The translations under genes were made by a program, and so were the position numbers. A stretch of 42,779 nt of DNA, taken from the NCBI GenBank assembly GCA_027943245.1, contig JANDJZ010000126.1:1-42779 (forward strand), given 5' to 3'. The stretch is from Acanthamoeba sp. SK_2022b (Eukaryota > Discosea > Longamoebia > Acanthamoebidae). The notes beneath the pieces are model-generated. The model did not search any database. It saw nothing but the letters and a program-made list of their open reading frames with translations, and had not been told where the DNA came from. Of this stretch, positions 1 to 10,665 are shown in pieces (positions within the stretch are counted from its first letter, which is position 1; each line of letters opens with the position of its first letter).

Positions 1-334
1 GCAAAGAGAAGCCCAGCAAGTGCTTGCTCTCCTGATCCCCTGGCTTGAGGCCAATGTAATTGGGCGGGCTTTTGTATTCGTTAGTTACGCTCGCTCAATG
101 CCGTGTGTGCACTACAAAGCCCCTGCGAAGCCAACCAATATTTCAACTCCGTCTATGTAACCAGTGGTAATCACCTACACAATATTTAATGAAGATACGC
201 CACCAGGTGAAGGGGAAGTTGGCTCTTCAGTTAAGCATAACCTACGCCAATGGACAACCGTTTCTGCAAAAACTGCAAAAGTTGGTAGTGAGTTTTGTTT
301 CACCCCAAGTACAGGTACGAGAAGGACACAGTAG
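1..334. other. Intergenic leader with no recognisable gene
   Basis: Nothing in this stretch reads as a domain or conserved protein on either strand. It lies upstream of the start of the EGF-like gene at 335 and probably holds that gene's promoter and 5' UTR. I see no convincing TATA element. The end of a neighbouring gene could lie to the left of the window, but nothing here shows it. Confidence 0.4.
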
Positions 335-3300
335 ATGGCCGGACTTGCGCTCGCGGTAGATGCCCTTTGGCCAGTCCCACATTGCACGCGGGCCGTGTGT
401 CTTCAGTGGCTCTTCCTACTGGCTGTGTTCTTGGGCACCTGCCCCCGCACCACCCACGGTACCTATCCCGTGCCTGCACATTTGATCCCCACCTTACTTC
501 AACTGTTGATGCATCCCCAACCACGCCCTTCCTCCATTCTTTCTTCTTTCCGGCTCTTCTTTGGTTGGTCGGTTAAATGACGAACAATTCCTGAAATTAG
601 CTGATCAATATTTAGCTGCAGGCGCCAACCAGACCGTAGAGTGGGACAAGCCCGTGGATGGGCACTGGTGGGACCCGCTCCGCTGGCGCGATTCGACCAC
701 CGGAGCACCTCGTGTGCCCACCGAGTCCGACGTAGTGTTGATGCCCACGTGGGCCAACATATCCTACAGCGTCTTCGTAGATGTACATCCACCACCCCCC
801 TCCCACACAGACCCCCAAACGTTTTGGTAACGTCACAAACGCGTCCTATGATGTGGTGTGTCGACATGGCAGCCTCTACAAACAGGGCAAGCTGTGTCGA
901 TCAAGTCGTTGACGGTTGGATCTCCCGAGTCTGCCTGTTGCAATACATCGAGCGAGGCTGGCGAGGCTTTGTGCTGGGCGGCACTTGTGCTGCGTGGGGG
1001 TAGGCGTCGCTTCATGTGCCTCTGGACTCTCGTGTCAACGGTGCTGAACTTAGTCACGTGTATCTTTCGTGCAGCGCGGTTCACCGTAACGGACTCTCTA
1101 TTGGTCAATCCCTTTGGCGTCTTGCGCTCCACGACCAGCCCGCTCATTACCTCAGCCGCGGACAGCGAGCTCAGGTTGGTTGCGTTGCGCTCGCCTGTTG
1201 CCCTGATTTCGGGAGCCATGATTACTTACCCATCCCGCATTCCAGCGTGCTGGTTGCCCCCAGCATATGGATCAGTGGGTGGGCGCAAGGCAGCGTGAAG
1301 ATCGTGGGCGATGTGACCCTCGACTCTGGGTCGCTGGTACCTGCTTGCATCATCTTCCATTTCCTGTGCAGTTTTTCCGAGATGGGAACTGACCGGGTGG
1401 ACTCTGCTTGGCCAGGTTACTGTGGCCACGCTCAACCCCAACGTCACGCTCGAGTATACGTGGGGCAATTGGGACATTGAGGGCAATCTCACTCTGCTCG
1501 CCCAATCCCAGTTTCAGTTATACGGTATGTTACGATGCAACTGACCAACTCCTTTAAACCACTGCTGAACAGGTGCACGCTATTTTTTAGTGGGAGCGAA
1601 CGATGTGCGCAGGCTCCAGACGAACCTTCCGCAGGTCAAGTCGACCACCCTCGTTCTTCCGGTCACCGACACACCTGTACAGGCCCGCAGCGTTGACCTG
1701 CCGTGCATCTCCAAGTTGCGAGGCGGTCTGCCCCTTTTCCTCTATGGCACCCTCGTCAACGGCCTTCTGCCTCCGTTCTTTTCCTACGACTCCCTGGTTG
1801 GAGAGTACGTCGTTTCAGTGAACCACCTCTTCGACCACACACCAATTGGCTGTTCATGTGTCGTCCACCATCTTTATCTTTTTGAAAAAACACTTTTCTT
1901 ATTGGCCGTAAAAGCTAAGGCAGTGAGTGTCTGGCGTGGCGTGCAGTACGAAAAGCTTCAAGATCGTCAGCATGGACAGCAACGCCTTTGGACTGTCGAT
2001 CAGCAATGAGCGCTGCCAGTTCTCCTGCACACCCGTCCCCAACGGTAAGTGCAAAGAGAGGCGATTCGCGTTCGTCTCGCGCAACTGACCCCCTTCCTCG
2101 CCGGTACACAGACCCGAACAGTAACACCGGCAGTCGCGCTTCTTGCACGGTGCAGTCCTCTCACTCGTTCGCCCTGCTCTTGGGAGGGAGCTTCGAGGTC
2201 TGTTCTTGCCCCGTCGGGTACACCGGAGACAACTGCGAACAAAGTACGCTCTCACCGCTCTCTTCTCGCCGGTTCAAGGCTCACCTCTACACGTTCATAC
2301 GCAACGCAACGCACGCACGTCACAACTTGGAAAACGGCACGCAGTTTACTGTCCTGGCTCTCCCGGTACGTGCGCACGGTCAAGTTAAGGTGGCGGTGGC
2401 ATGCTCGTTGCGACTCACGCCCACACACCAACATACAGAATGCAGCGGTCGCGGAACCTGCGGCAGCGCCTTCGATCCGCCTCGCTGCCTGTGTCCCGAG
2501 GGCTGGATCGGCTTTGCCTGCGAGATACGTACGCGTCTCCCACCATCTTGTGCCTCGCTCTGTTTCTCCATTCATTTATTTTATTCGTTCATTTGTTCAT
2601 TCGTTCATTCAATGGCTCACCGCTAACTTATTCGGTCGCTCGTTGAATCAGCCGACTGTCCGGGAGAGCCTGGGTGCAGCAACAATGGCATCTGCAACAG
2701 CAACACCGCGGCCAAGCCTTTCTGCCAGTGCGACGCCAACTGGACAGGCCCTGCGGGCCAACCCAACGACTGCTCCGGTAAGCACATCGCCAAATAACGC
2801 GCTCGCCCAATCACAAGCAACGCTTAATGAGACACTCTGTGTTGGTCTGCTTGGGGGCTTCCATCTACCCAGTGCCCGTATGTCCGAACAACTGTACGAA
2901 CCCTGCCCACGGCATCTGCACGGCCGCCGACTCGGGCGTGCCCCACTGCCAATGCAATGAGGGATGGGCTCTCGGCCCCGATCTCGACTGTTCGTTCGGT
3001 AAACGCCTTCGCAAACGCAAACGCAAACGCAAACGCAAACGCAAACGCAAACGCAAACGCAAACGCAAACGCAAACGCAAACGCAAACGCAAACGCACAC
3101 AACGTGTGAGGCAACTAACATGTCCACGTGACAGTGTATGCCAAGTGTCCGGGACTTGGCGGAAACGAGTGCTCGGGTCGTGGGAACTGCAATCGCACGT
3201 CGGGCCAGTGCTCTTGCCCGCCCGGCTGGCGAGGGCTCGACTGTTCACTCACGGACTGCCCCGGGTACATACACCTCCCTCCGGCACTGAATGCACTGTC

Positions 3301-4487
3301 CCACCTGATATATATGCATATATGCAAACACAGCTCGCCTGACTGCAACCACCGCGGCGAGTGCGTGGTGAACGTCACAACCGACGCCGTCCAGTGTCGA
3401 TGCAGCTCGGGCTGGACTGGTCCCGACTGTTCTGTAGGTGCGTACTCTCTCTCTCTCTCTTTGTGTGTGTGTGTGTAGCTTCGAAACGGCTGACCCTGCG
3501 CGTATGTGTGAATCTAGCCGAGTGCGCGGTGGGGAGCACCGAGTGTTCGGGGCACGGCAAGTGCGTGGACGTGGGCCTCGACCCGCCGCGCTGCGTGTGC
3601 GCGGCCGGATGGACCGGGCCCGACTGCTCCGAGGCCCTAACCGACTGCTCCAAGGCCCCGCACTGCCTCGACTGCGCGGGCAACTCCACGGCCAAGTACT
3701 GCAGCGCCTGCGCGGACAACTGGCGCGGCGCCGACTGCAACACTCGTACTCGCGCCTGCACTACCTCGGCGCTCTCCCCCCCCCTCCAATCACTCCCCTG
3801 ACCGGCCCCGTGTTGGGTGGTCGACAGCCTATTGTCTGTCGGTGAACGAGTTCCACCTCTTCCCCGAGTGCGCGGGCCATGGCTCCTGCTCGATCGACGG
3901 CACGGGCCAACCGGCGTGCCAGTGTCGGCTTGGCTGGGCTCCCGGTCCGCTCAATGATTGCTTCACGCGTAAGCTCCCCCCCCCTTCCACTTGATTGGGC
4001 AATCAGCGTTTCTGTCGACCGCGGGCTCACAACTGCCGCACACACGCACGCCCCACCACTCAGCGACGTGTGCCGCAAGCGAGACCCAGGCCGAGTGCTC
4101 TGGCCATGGAACGTGCTCGACGGATCTGGCCAGTCCCACGTGCATGTGCAACGCCTTCTACTACGGCAACTCCTGCTCCACATGTACGCAGCCACGCACA
4201 TAGAGTCGAGGCAACCACTTGTAAGTCGACTCACGCGTGTTGCTGTGGTCTCAGACGAGCCCGTGTGTCCCGGCTATCCGGTCGAGTGCACGGACAGCGA
4301 GCACGGCACCTGCGTCAACGGCACCTGCCAGTGCAGCGACCGGTGGCGCGGCAACGATTGCTCGGTGGTGCGGTGTCCGGGCGACAAGGAGAACTGCAAC
4401 GGGCGGGGCCAATGCGACGCCAGCGTGGAGCCGGCGGAGTGCCGATGCCAAGAGCACTGGACCGGGGCCGACTGCTCCATTGGTGCG

Positions 4488-4574
<87 letters not shown>

Positions 4575-4990
4575 TGCGAGGCTTATCGTCGGAGCGTTGC
4601 ACAGCCGTGTGTCCGGGAGGCTGCTCGGGGAACGGCCAATGCAACGGCAAGACGAACCCGCCGGTGTGCGAGTGCCTCCCGTTCTGGGGCGGGGCCGACT
4701 GCTCCGAGGATCAGACTCGAAGCGGCTCGACGAGCGACGATTCGTCGGTCACCTACGCCGTGGTCGGTGGCGCTCTCGGAGGTAAGCGGCGCGTGGACGG
4801 ATTACGATTGCGCGAATGTCATGTTGACGCCTGATGAATGGTGGCAGGAGGGGCCGCGGCGGTGGTGGTGGGCGTGGTCGCAGCCTACGCAGTGTTCAAG
4901 GGCCTGGCATCCTACAAGAACTACCAGATCAACCGAGACCTCAGCATTGGACGGGTCAACTTTGATCTGGAAAACGACCAGGCCCTCTAG
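335..4990 (+). CDS. EGF-like repeat membrane protein (multi-exon)
   Basis: Exon 1 (335-458) encodes a signal peptide with the hydrophobic core CLQWLFLLAVFLG. It joins in phase to exon 2 at 622, giving THGANQTVEW. Exons up to about 2050 encode a beta-strand-rich N-terminal region with short repeated hydrophobic strands (for example RFTVTDSLLVNPFGVL and GSVKIVGDVTLDSGSL) that I cannot assign to a family. From about 2110 to 4710 come roughly twelve EGF-like modules, each with the CxCxxGWxGxxC end typical of teneurin/tenascin-type EGF repeats. Most intron borders fall between modules, nearly all in phase 1. The last exons encode a Gly/Ala/Val-rich transmembrane segment (VVGGALGGGAAAVVVGVVAA), a short cytoplasmic tail and TAG at 4988-4990. 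It is likely a surface adhesion or recognition protein. Exon borders between about 780 and 2050 are approximate. Confidence 0.88.
3011..3096 (+). repeat. (GCAAAC)n hexanucleotide array in an intron
   Basis: About fourteen perfect copies of GCAAAC lie between the donor after CSF at about 3000 and the acceptor before VYAKCPG at about 3133. Read as protein it would be an Arg-Lys polymer on the + strand. The flanking splice sites join the two EGF modules in phase, so this is intron, not coding sequence. Confidence 0.9.
4490..4574 (+). repeat. (CA)n followed by (GA)n microsatellite in an intron
   Basis: A CA run (4490-4552) followed directly by a GA run (4553-4574) fills most of the intron between the last two EGF modules. 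The donor follows CSI at about 4482 and the acceptor is the CACAG before CCGTGTGTCC near 4610. Confidence 0.92.
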
Positions 4991-5222
4991 CCGCCCAGCG
5001 AGAAGACAATACCTGTGTGCCGGGACCAAAGCGCAACAAAGTGGGTGGACGTATCTTGCCTTGTCGTACGACGGCCGAGAGTAGATATACGCGTAGAGCA
5101 GCCAGCAATCCACGCTAGAAAGAAAGTGGAAGCAAACTCCGTGTTGGCGTTTGGAACGAGACAAGTTATATCAAAAAAATCAGCCAATTTGATTCTGCTG
5201 CAGAAGACCTCAATTGCCCACA

Positions 5223-6040
5223 ATGGTACGCCGCCCCCCCGCTTTGTAGATGGAGCAATCTAGTATGCCGGCAACTTGATCGAACAAGATGATGATAGTA
5301 TTGCGCGATTATGGATTGATTTGATTAATTGGATTGATTTGATTAATTGGTCATCATCGGGAGCAGTCGCGGAAGAACAATTTGTCAAGACGTCGAACAC
5401 AGCACGCCTCGGTCCTCAAGAAGGAGGCCGAGGAGGAACGGAAGAGGGAGGAGCGGCGCCAACGCCGCAACGACAACAATGCCAAGCGCAAGCGCGAGGA
5501 GGTCCAGACCCGCCCCTTCCCTTGTGGCCTTATGTTTTTCCTCTTTCTTTCCTCTTCTTCGTGTGTGGTCTGCCCACGTTTCTCAAACCGCGATGGGTGC
5601 ACCTCTCTCTCTCTTGGGTCATCGCGCGGCAGCAGGAGTCCAAGGAGGAGCAGATGCAGATGGAACACAGCGACGCGCCGGCCGGCAAGAGGCGAAAGCT
5701 CAAGCGCAACAAGAAGAGCAAGGCGCGGAAGGAGAAGGGCAAGGAGATCGAAGAGGAGCAGGTAAACGTGACACACACACACACACTCGCTCGCTCCGCA
5801 TGATTGCCGTCGTTGCTGAGGCGTGCCGCACTGCCTCCTTACTTTGCGTACGAACAGGAGACCATGGAGACGGAGAGTGCCTCCAGCACATCGACGGTGC
5901 CTTCCACCACCACGACGGCCGCCAGCAGCGTGGCGCCGCCCAGCGAGCTGGCCCGGCGAACGATCAGGCGGGCCAAGCGCAAGTCCGATGGCGTCAAATC
6001 CGCCTCGTCCTCCTCCATGGCCGTCGAAAACGCCGCTTGA
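5223..6040 (+). CDS. Small basic Lys/Glu-rich protein, probably nuclear or nucleolar
   Basis: The predicted 148-residue protein has exons 5223-5225, 5367-5501, 5636-5761 and 5858-6040, all joined in phase 0. The first coding exon would be only the ATG itself (ATG|gtacgc). Exon 2 begins SRKNNLSRRRTQHAS and runs into a charged helix (KKEAEEERKREERRQRRN). Exon 3 holds a bipartite nuclear localisation-like stretch (KRRKLKRNKKSKARK). The C-terminus is Ser/Thr-rich with another basic patch (RRTIRRAKRKSD). The composition resembles small ribosome-biogenesis or nucleolar proteins, but I do not recognise a family. Exons 2-4 are well supported. The single-codon start exon is an inference because exon 2 has no in-frame ATG upstream before a stop. 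Confidence 0.6.
5315..5350 (+). repeat. Perfect 18-bp tandem duplication
   Basis: The 18-bp unit ATTGATTTGATTAATTGG occurs twice head to tail (5315-5332 and 5333-5350). It lies in the presumed first intron of the small basic gene, close to its acceptor at 5364-5366. It is AT-rich, unlike the surrounding GC-rich exons. Confidence 0.9.
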
Positions 6041-6239
6041 GTTATTGTTGTCGTTTCTTGCTACACAACCTACACAACCAAGCCGGGGCTCGGTTGCCCC
6101 TTCGGTAGGCGAGCGCCAGTTGAGAGCTGGAGGTTGCAATGCGCTGGTGGTTCACCAGTAAGAAAATGAAAAAAAAAAAAAATTATAATTTTCTTTCAGT
6201 TGCTCCGGCAAGGAAGGTTCAGAGGACGACGAACGCGAG

Positions 6240-7224
6240 ATGAGGGCCCTGTGGTGCGCCGTGTTGCTGGCAGTCGTAGTTCTCGCAAGCTGTGCAAATG
6301 GAGAGCAAGTGTCTTCGCTCGCTTTTCCGTTCTTCGGAGTTGAGTTTGCATACTCGATTCATGTCCGCTCGGCCGCTTCGCCCAGCGTACCGCCCCTGCC
6401 GCGCCCTCTTCTCCTTTCTTGCGTGCTCATTTAGTTCTTTGGACGCCTTGGCTCGCGCAGTTGTCCTTTGACAGCTTCACTTCGGTGAGCGGCAAAGCGC
6501 AAAAGATGAAGACTGTCACAGCAGAGTCTGGCTCCGGCGACACCTTGTGGCATACTCAGGTCTACGACTGTACCAGGAAGAAAGGTGCCACACGCATCTT
6601 CGTCATGATGTAACCGCCAAGGTCACGACCTGATTGTTTGGCGGTCTCACCTGTGCTCAGCATTCGCGTGGACCACGTTCACCAACAATACCCTGGGACA
6701 CTGCTCCGTGATGGACATCTCGCCCATTTGTCCCATTGCAACGGGACCCACCTTCTGGGGTACGCACGTGCACAAGAGCCTAGCACTGCATGACACGATA
6801 TCTCATCTGTCGAGTAAAAAGGCTCCTTCACCTTCCTCCAGAACGTGTCGTTCCTCGAGTACGATGACGTGCAGCGGTGGCGTTGGCAGGGACCTTATTC
6901 TTGGCAGAAAGGCGACTTTTACACTCGCGCAGTGGCCGTACAGGTCCCATCTTCAATGTTGTGTGTTGATGTCAACAACTGATGGGTGACTCTCAGGGAG
7001 GGCGCATAGAGCCCGTGGCCATCGCGGCGGCGGCCAGCTCGACACCGAACGGTGGCGAATCGGCCGCTCCAGCTACCATAACGTGGAACTACTACACCAG
7101 CTTTACCAACGAACTGCCCTATAGCGCGTTCGCGGTTCCTTCCGCCTGCATGCGTTCCCCCGCTTCGTCCGGCCCGGCTCGGCAAGTTCGGTCACGTGAT
7201 CTCCTTCTCCCATTGATGGGTTAG
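6240..7224 (+). CDS. Small secreted Cys-containing protein, possibly ependymin-like
   Basis: The 213-residue model has exons 6240-6308, 6461-6584, 6661-6759, 6822-6943 and 6997-7224, with phases 0, 1, 1 and 0 all closing. Residues 1-21 are a clear signal peptide (LLAVVVLASC). The mature part has a few cysteines, an N-terminal VYDCTRK stretch, a central WRWQGPYSW, and a C-terminal WNYYTSFTNELPY followed by AFAVPSAC. The spacing of tryptophans, proline and a terminal VPxxC reminds me of ependymin-related secreted proteins, which share a LolA-like fold. That is a weak resemblance from memory. The last 20 residues after Cys are basic and may be non-conserved. No membrane segment other than the signal peptide is visible. 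Confidence 0.68.
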
Positions 7225-7411
7225 TTCCATATTGGACTGGGACGAAATACAACCGGTCGATTGGCCTTGCTCCAGCTGTTTCACTTGTGGTTTGTGAAGC
7301 CTTCGGCCGTGCGACGGGCGCTAATTCGTTCTTGGAATGAAATACAATTAATCGATTTATTGTTTTTTTTTTTTTTTTTTTTGCAGTTCTTTTTCAGAGC
7401 GTAGCGCCAAG

Positions 7412-8986
7412 ATGGAGGCGAGAGGGCGTCTGCTGCTGTGGGACGGGCGAGAGGTGACGGTCAGCTCGGGTACTGATCTTGTGATGGGACGAGGTAGTCC
7501 TCTGGGCATCAACGACAAGCGTTGTAGCCGCCGACAGGCGGTCCTCACCTTCATGGCCCCCAGCGCTCCTGGCGACCAGCCCTTTGCCCTTGTGGCGGTA
7601 CGGCTTCAAATATAAATTTTTTTAATTTTCTGTTTTTATTATTGTTCTTATTTTTCTTTTTTCTTTTTTTAAATATATTGGTTTTGTCTCTCCTCGCAGC
7701 ATGGGCCAAACGTGACGCAAGTGAGGCGAGAAGGCGCGGAGGAGTGGGAGGGCATGGTGAGGGGCGAGGTCTACTTCCTCCGCGACGGTGATGCGATCGG
7801 CCTGCCGCCCGACTACCGCCCCATCGTGTTGCGCCTCGCGGTGGACGGCAACGTCGACCACGAGCCAACGACGAAGCCCACGGTCGCCATGGAAGTGAAA
7901 GAGAGCCAGCAGGACGACATCTCTCAAGTCGATGGGACAGGGAGCCGATGGACACACGCCCGAGAGGCGAGCGCGCACGACGCGCGGCCTGGTGGCGAGC
8001 ACGACGAGGGCCACCAGGCCGCGGAAGGCGAGGAGCGGGGCGGCCGGCTGTTGGGCATGCTGCCCGACTATCGCCCGCTCACGATGTGGTGGCAGTCCAC
8101 CGACGCGACCGGCGCCGCTCGTTCCGCGCACGACGACGAGGTCGAGACAGCGGCGGCGGGCCCGAGCGATGCCACCGCGACCGAGGCAGAGGCCTCGCGA
8201 CCGGAGGCGGCCGGCGGGTGGATCAGGCGCAAGCGCAAGAGCGACGACGTCAAGGCTGGCCGCGCAAGCCACGGCGACGGCGACGGCGACGACGCGGTGC
8301 CGGAAGCGAGAGATGGCGCCAAGGACAAGGACAAGGACAAGGAGGAGGAGGAGGAGGGCCTCGCGAGGAAGAGAAGGCGAACGAACGTTGATGGTCGAGT
8401 CGAAGAGAAAGAACATGAAGTGGAGAAGGAGGAGGAGAAGGAGGAGGAAGAGGAGGAAGAGGTAGGAGAGATGGAACTTGCGGCGGAAAGGACAGAGACG
8501 ACAGCGAGCGGGGAACACGACGGCGTGCTCCTGCTCAAGGCCATGTTCGACGGCGTGGAGGAGCGCGAGCTGCGCAAGGTCCTGCTGGAGCACGGCGGCG
8601 ACGTCAACCGGGCCGTGGACTCGCTCCTCAACCTGATCGCCATCCGCAACGGCGAGGCGGGCAGTCTGCCGATGGAAGACGGGCGCGCGGAGGGCGACCA
8701 CCCCGGGATCGCCGAGGCGACCCGTGGCCGCAATGAAGACGACGACGACAGCGGCGCCGTCCACAGCATGGAGTGGAGCGCCAAGGAGGAGGTGATCGTC
8801 GAGTCGATGAAGGGTAAGTCAGGCCGCTTGTTTGCGCGCCCTGTCCTTTTCCTTTCTCACCCACAGCGGGCGGCGGGCGAGCGCAGAGGCCATCGTGGAG
8901 GCGTTGGCCGAGTCGTATCTGCGAAAGAGAGACCGCTTGAGCAATGACGACGATGCAGACGACGATGACGTGGAGGAGAAGGTAGG

Positions 8987-9079
<93 letters not shown>

Positions 9080-10610
9080 GTTACGATTGGTCGATTGTCT
9101 GATGTGTGGCTGGGCGCCTTCTTGCCAAGGGCGGTGAGCGAACGAGCGACTGGCCGTGTCCCGTGTGCACGTTCATCAACGGCGCTGCGGACGGCGAGTG
9201 CCTGATGTGCGGACACTCGCTCTCTCGGGGGCGGCCGGCAGAGAGCGCAGCCGCGCGCGAAGGGACCGACGAGCGCGAAGCGAGCGAGAAAGGGAAAGAA
9301 AAAATGAAGGAAAAGGAGGAAAAGGAGGACAACAACAACAATGCCGGCGAGGCGGAGAAGGAGGAGGGCGAGAGGGAGCTGAGCGAGGAAGAGGTGAAAG
9401 AGGCGGAGGAGCAAAGGCTGCGAGAGGAGGCGGAGAAGAGGAGGGAGGCCGAGCGGCAGCGGAGGGAGAAGCTCGACCAGGAGGACGAGGCCAGGGACGA
9501 CCAGAGCCCGGGCTGGGGCGTGCGCAGGGGCATCCCCGCGCGCCAGGAGCGGCTCTACATCAACTCGCAGGGGCTCACCGTGCTGCCGCGCCAGGTGGGC
9601 CGCTTCCGCCACCTCGCGATGCTCAACCTGGACCACAACCAGATCGAGTGGCTGCCGGCCGAGATCGGCGAGCTGGCCGCGCTCCAGGGGCTCTACGTCA
9701 GCCACAACCGGCTCAGGAACCTGCCCCCCGAGCTCGGCAAGCTCGCCGGCCTCGTGTGGCTCCGCCTCGAGCACAACCAGCTCGAGGAGCTGGACGACGC
9801 GCTGGCCGGCCTCGTCGGCCTCCAGCAGCTGGAGCTCGCGCACAACCGGCTCGCCCGGTTCCCGGCCTGGCTCGGCGCGCTCCCCCTCCTCCAGGCGCTC
9901 GACCTGAGCCACAACCAGATCGCGCGCCTCGACCCGGCGCCGTTCCTCGACCCCGCGGCGAGCTTCCCGTCGATGCGGGAGCTGTTCCTCGACCACAACC
10001 CCCCGCTGCGCTGCGTGCCCTACGCCCTGCGCCACCTGGCCGTCGACGCGCAGCGGTTTCGGCTGCCCCGCGGCTGGGCGGGCTGCGGGTTCGACGAGCT
10101 GCAGCGGAGCGTCGGGTGGGTCAAATCCCCCGGGGGCAGGCCCGACCACTGCGTCCTGCGAGTACACGCCGCCGCCGCGTGTTCTGTCCTGATTGGCCTT
10201 AGCACTGTGGGCCTTACGCTCACCTCATCTCTCTCTCCGCGCGGCCAGGTCGAGGAGGGCGCGGCAGCGGTGGTGTCGCTGTTTGACCAGTGCCTCACAT
10301 ATCTGTATCGCGCGGAGAAGGAGAGCGTCGACGATTGGGGTCTGCCGGAGCAGATCACGAGCTACCTGTGGCGCCACCTCGACCGATGCGCCGGCTGCGC
10401 ACGCCCGTTTGTGGGAAAGGTAGGAAGGGGCCCGGGCCACTCTCCCTTTCCTCCGCTGCTTGCGAGGCTCACCAGCACCACCGCGGGGAATTTGGTGTAC
10501 AGGGCGTGGGCGAGGTGCTCGAGCTGATGCTATGGGGGGCGATGACCCACGTTGTAGTGAGGGGCCGGTGTTGCTCGCTTCGCTGCACGCCTTCTTCCCC
10601 AACTAAGTGA
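7412..10610 (+). CDS. FHA-CUE-RanBP2 zinc finger-LRR protein
   Basis: The 901-residue model has exons 7412-7597, 7700-8813, 8887-8981, 9130-10161, 10249-10419 and 10503-10610. Residues about 1-110 form an FHA domain of the aprataxin/PNKP type, with GIxDKxCSRxQ in exon 1 and HGPNVTQV in exon 2. A low-complexity acidic/basic linker follows. A CUE-like ubiquitin-binding helix bundle lies near 338-375 (LLKAMFDGVEERELRKVLLE, then DVNRAVDSLL). A RanBP2-type zinc finger is near 472-497 (WPCPVCTFING, then CLMC). A charged coiled coil and about six leucine-rich repeats occupy roughly 605-770 (LNLDHNQIEWLP and similar). The C-terminus carries CAGCARPF and RCCSLRC, resembling the Cys-rich tail of LRRC58-like proteins. 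This combination suggests a phosphopeptide- and ubiquitin-reading scaffold. The zinc-finger exon has no in-frame ATG, so a single gene is favoured over two. Confidence 0.85.
8990..9078 (+). repeat. (CA)n microsatellite in intron 3 of the FHA-LRR gene
   Basis: This is a long CA run interrupted once by an ACAACA step near 9033. It begins 8 nt after the donor at 8982 and fills most of the 148-nt intron before the zinc-finger exon at 9130. Confidence 0.92.
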
Positions 10611-10665
10611 GTGCAAATTGAAAAGAAAATGAAAAGAAAATGGCGCAAAAATAAAAACGCTCAAG

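Noticed and set aside
3001..3110. Arg-Lys repeat protein or antimicrobial-like peptide
   Set aside because: The Arg-Lys run is the GCAAAC hexamer repeat within an intron. The splice sites on either side join EGF modules in phase.
9106..9130. Separate gene starting at the zinc-finger exon
   Set aside because: No in-frame ATG precedes the zinc finger. The upstream exon ends in phase 0 with a donor at 8982 that joins cleanly to the acceptor at 9128-9129.
8857..10167. A long minus-strand frame opposite the zinc finger-LRR exon
   Set aside because: It is a compositional shadow of LRR codons, runs through a CA microsatellite as a Cys-Val polymer, and has no recognisable domain.
9156..10202. An alternative + strand frame rich in Arg/Pro/Gly across the LRR exon
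   Set aside because: It is low-complexity and overlaps the frame that encodes clear RBZ and LRR motifs.
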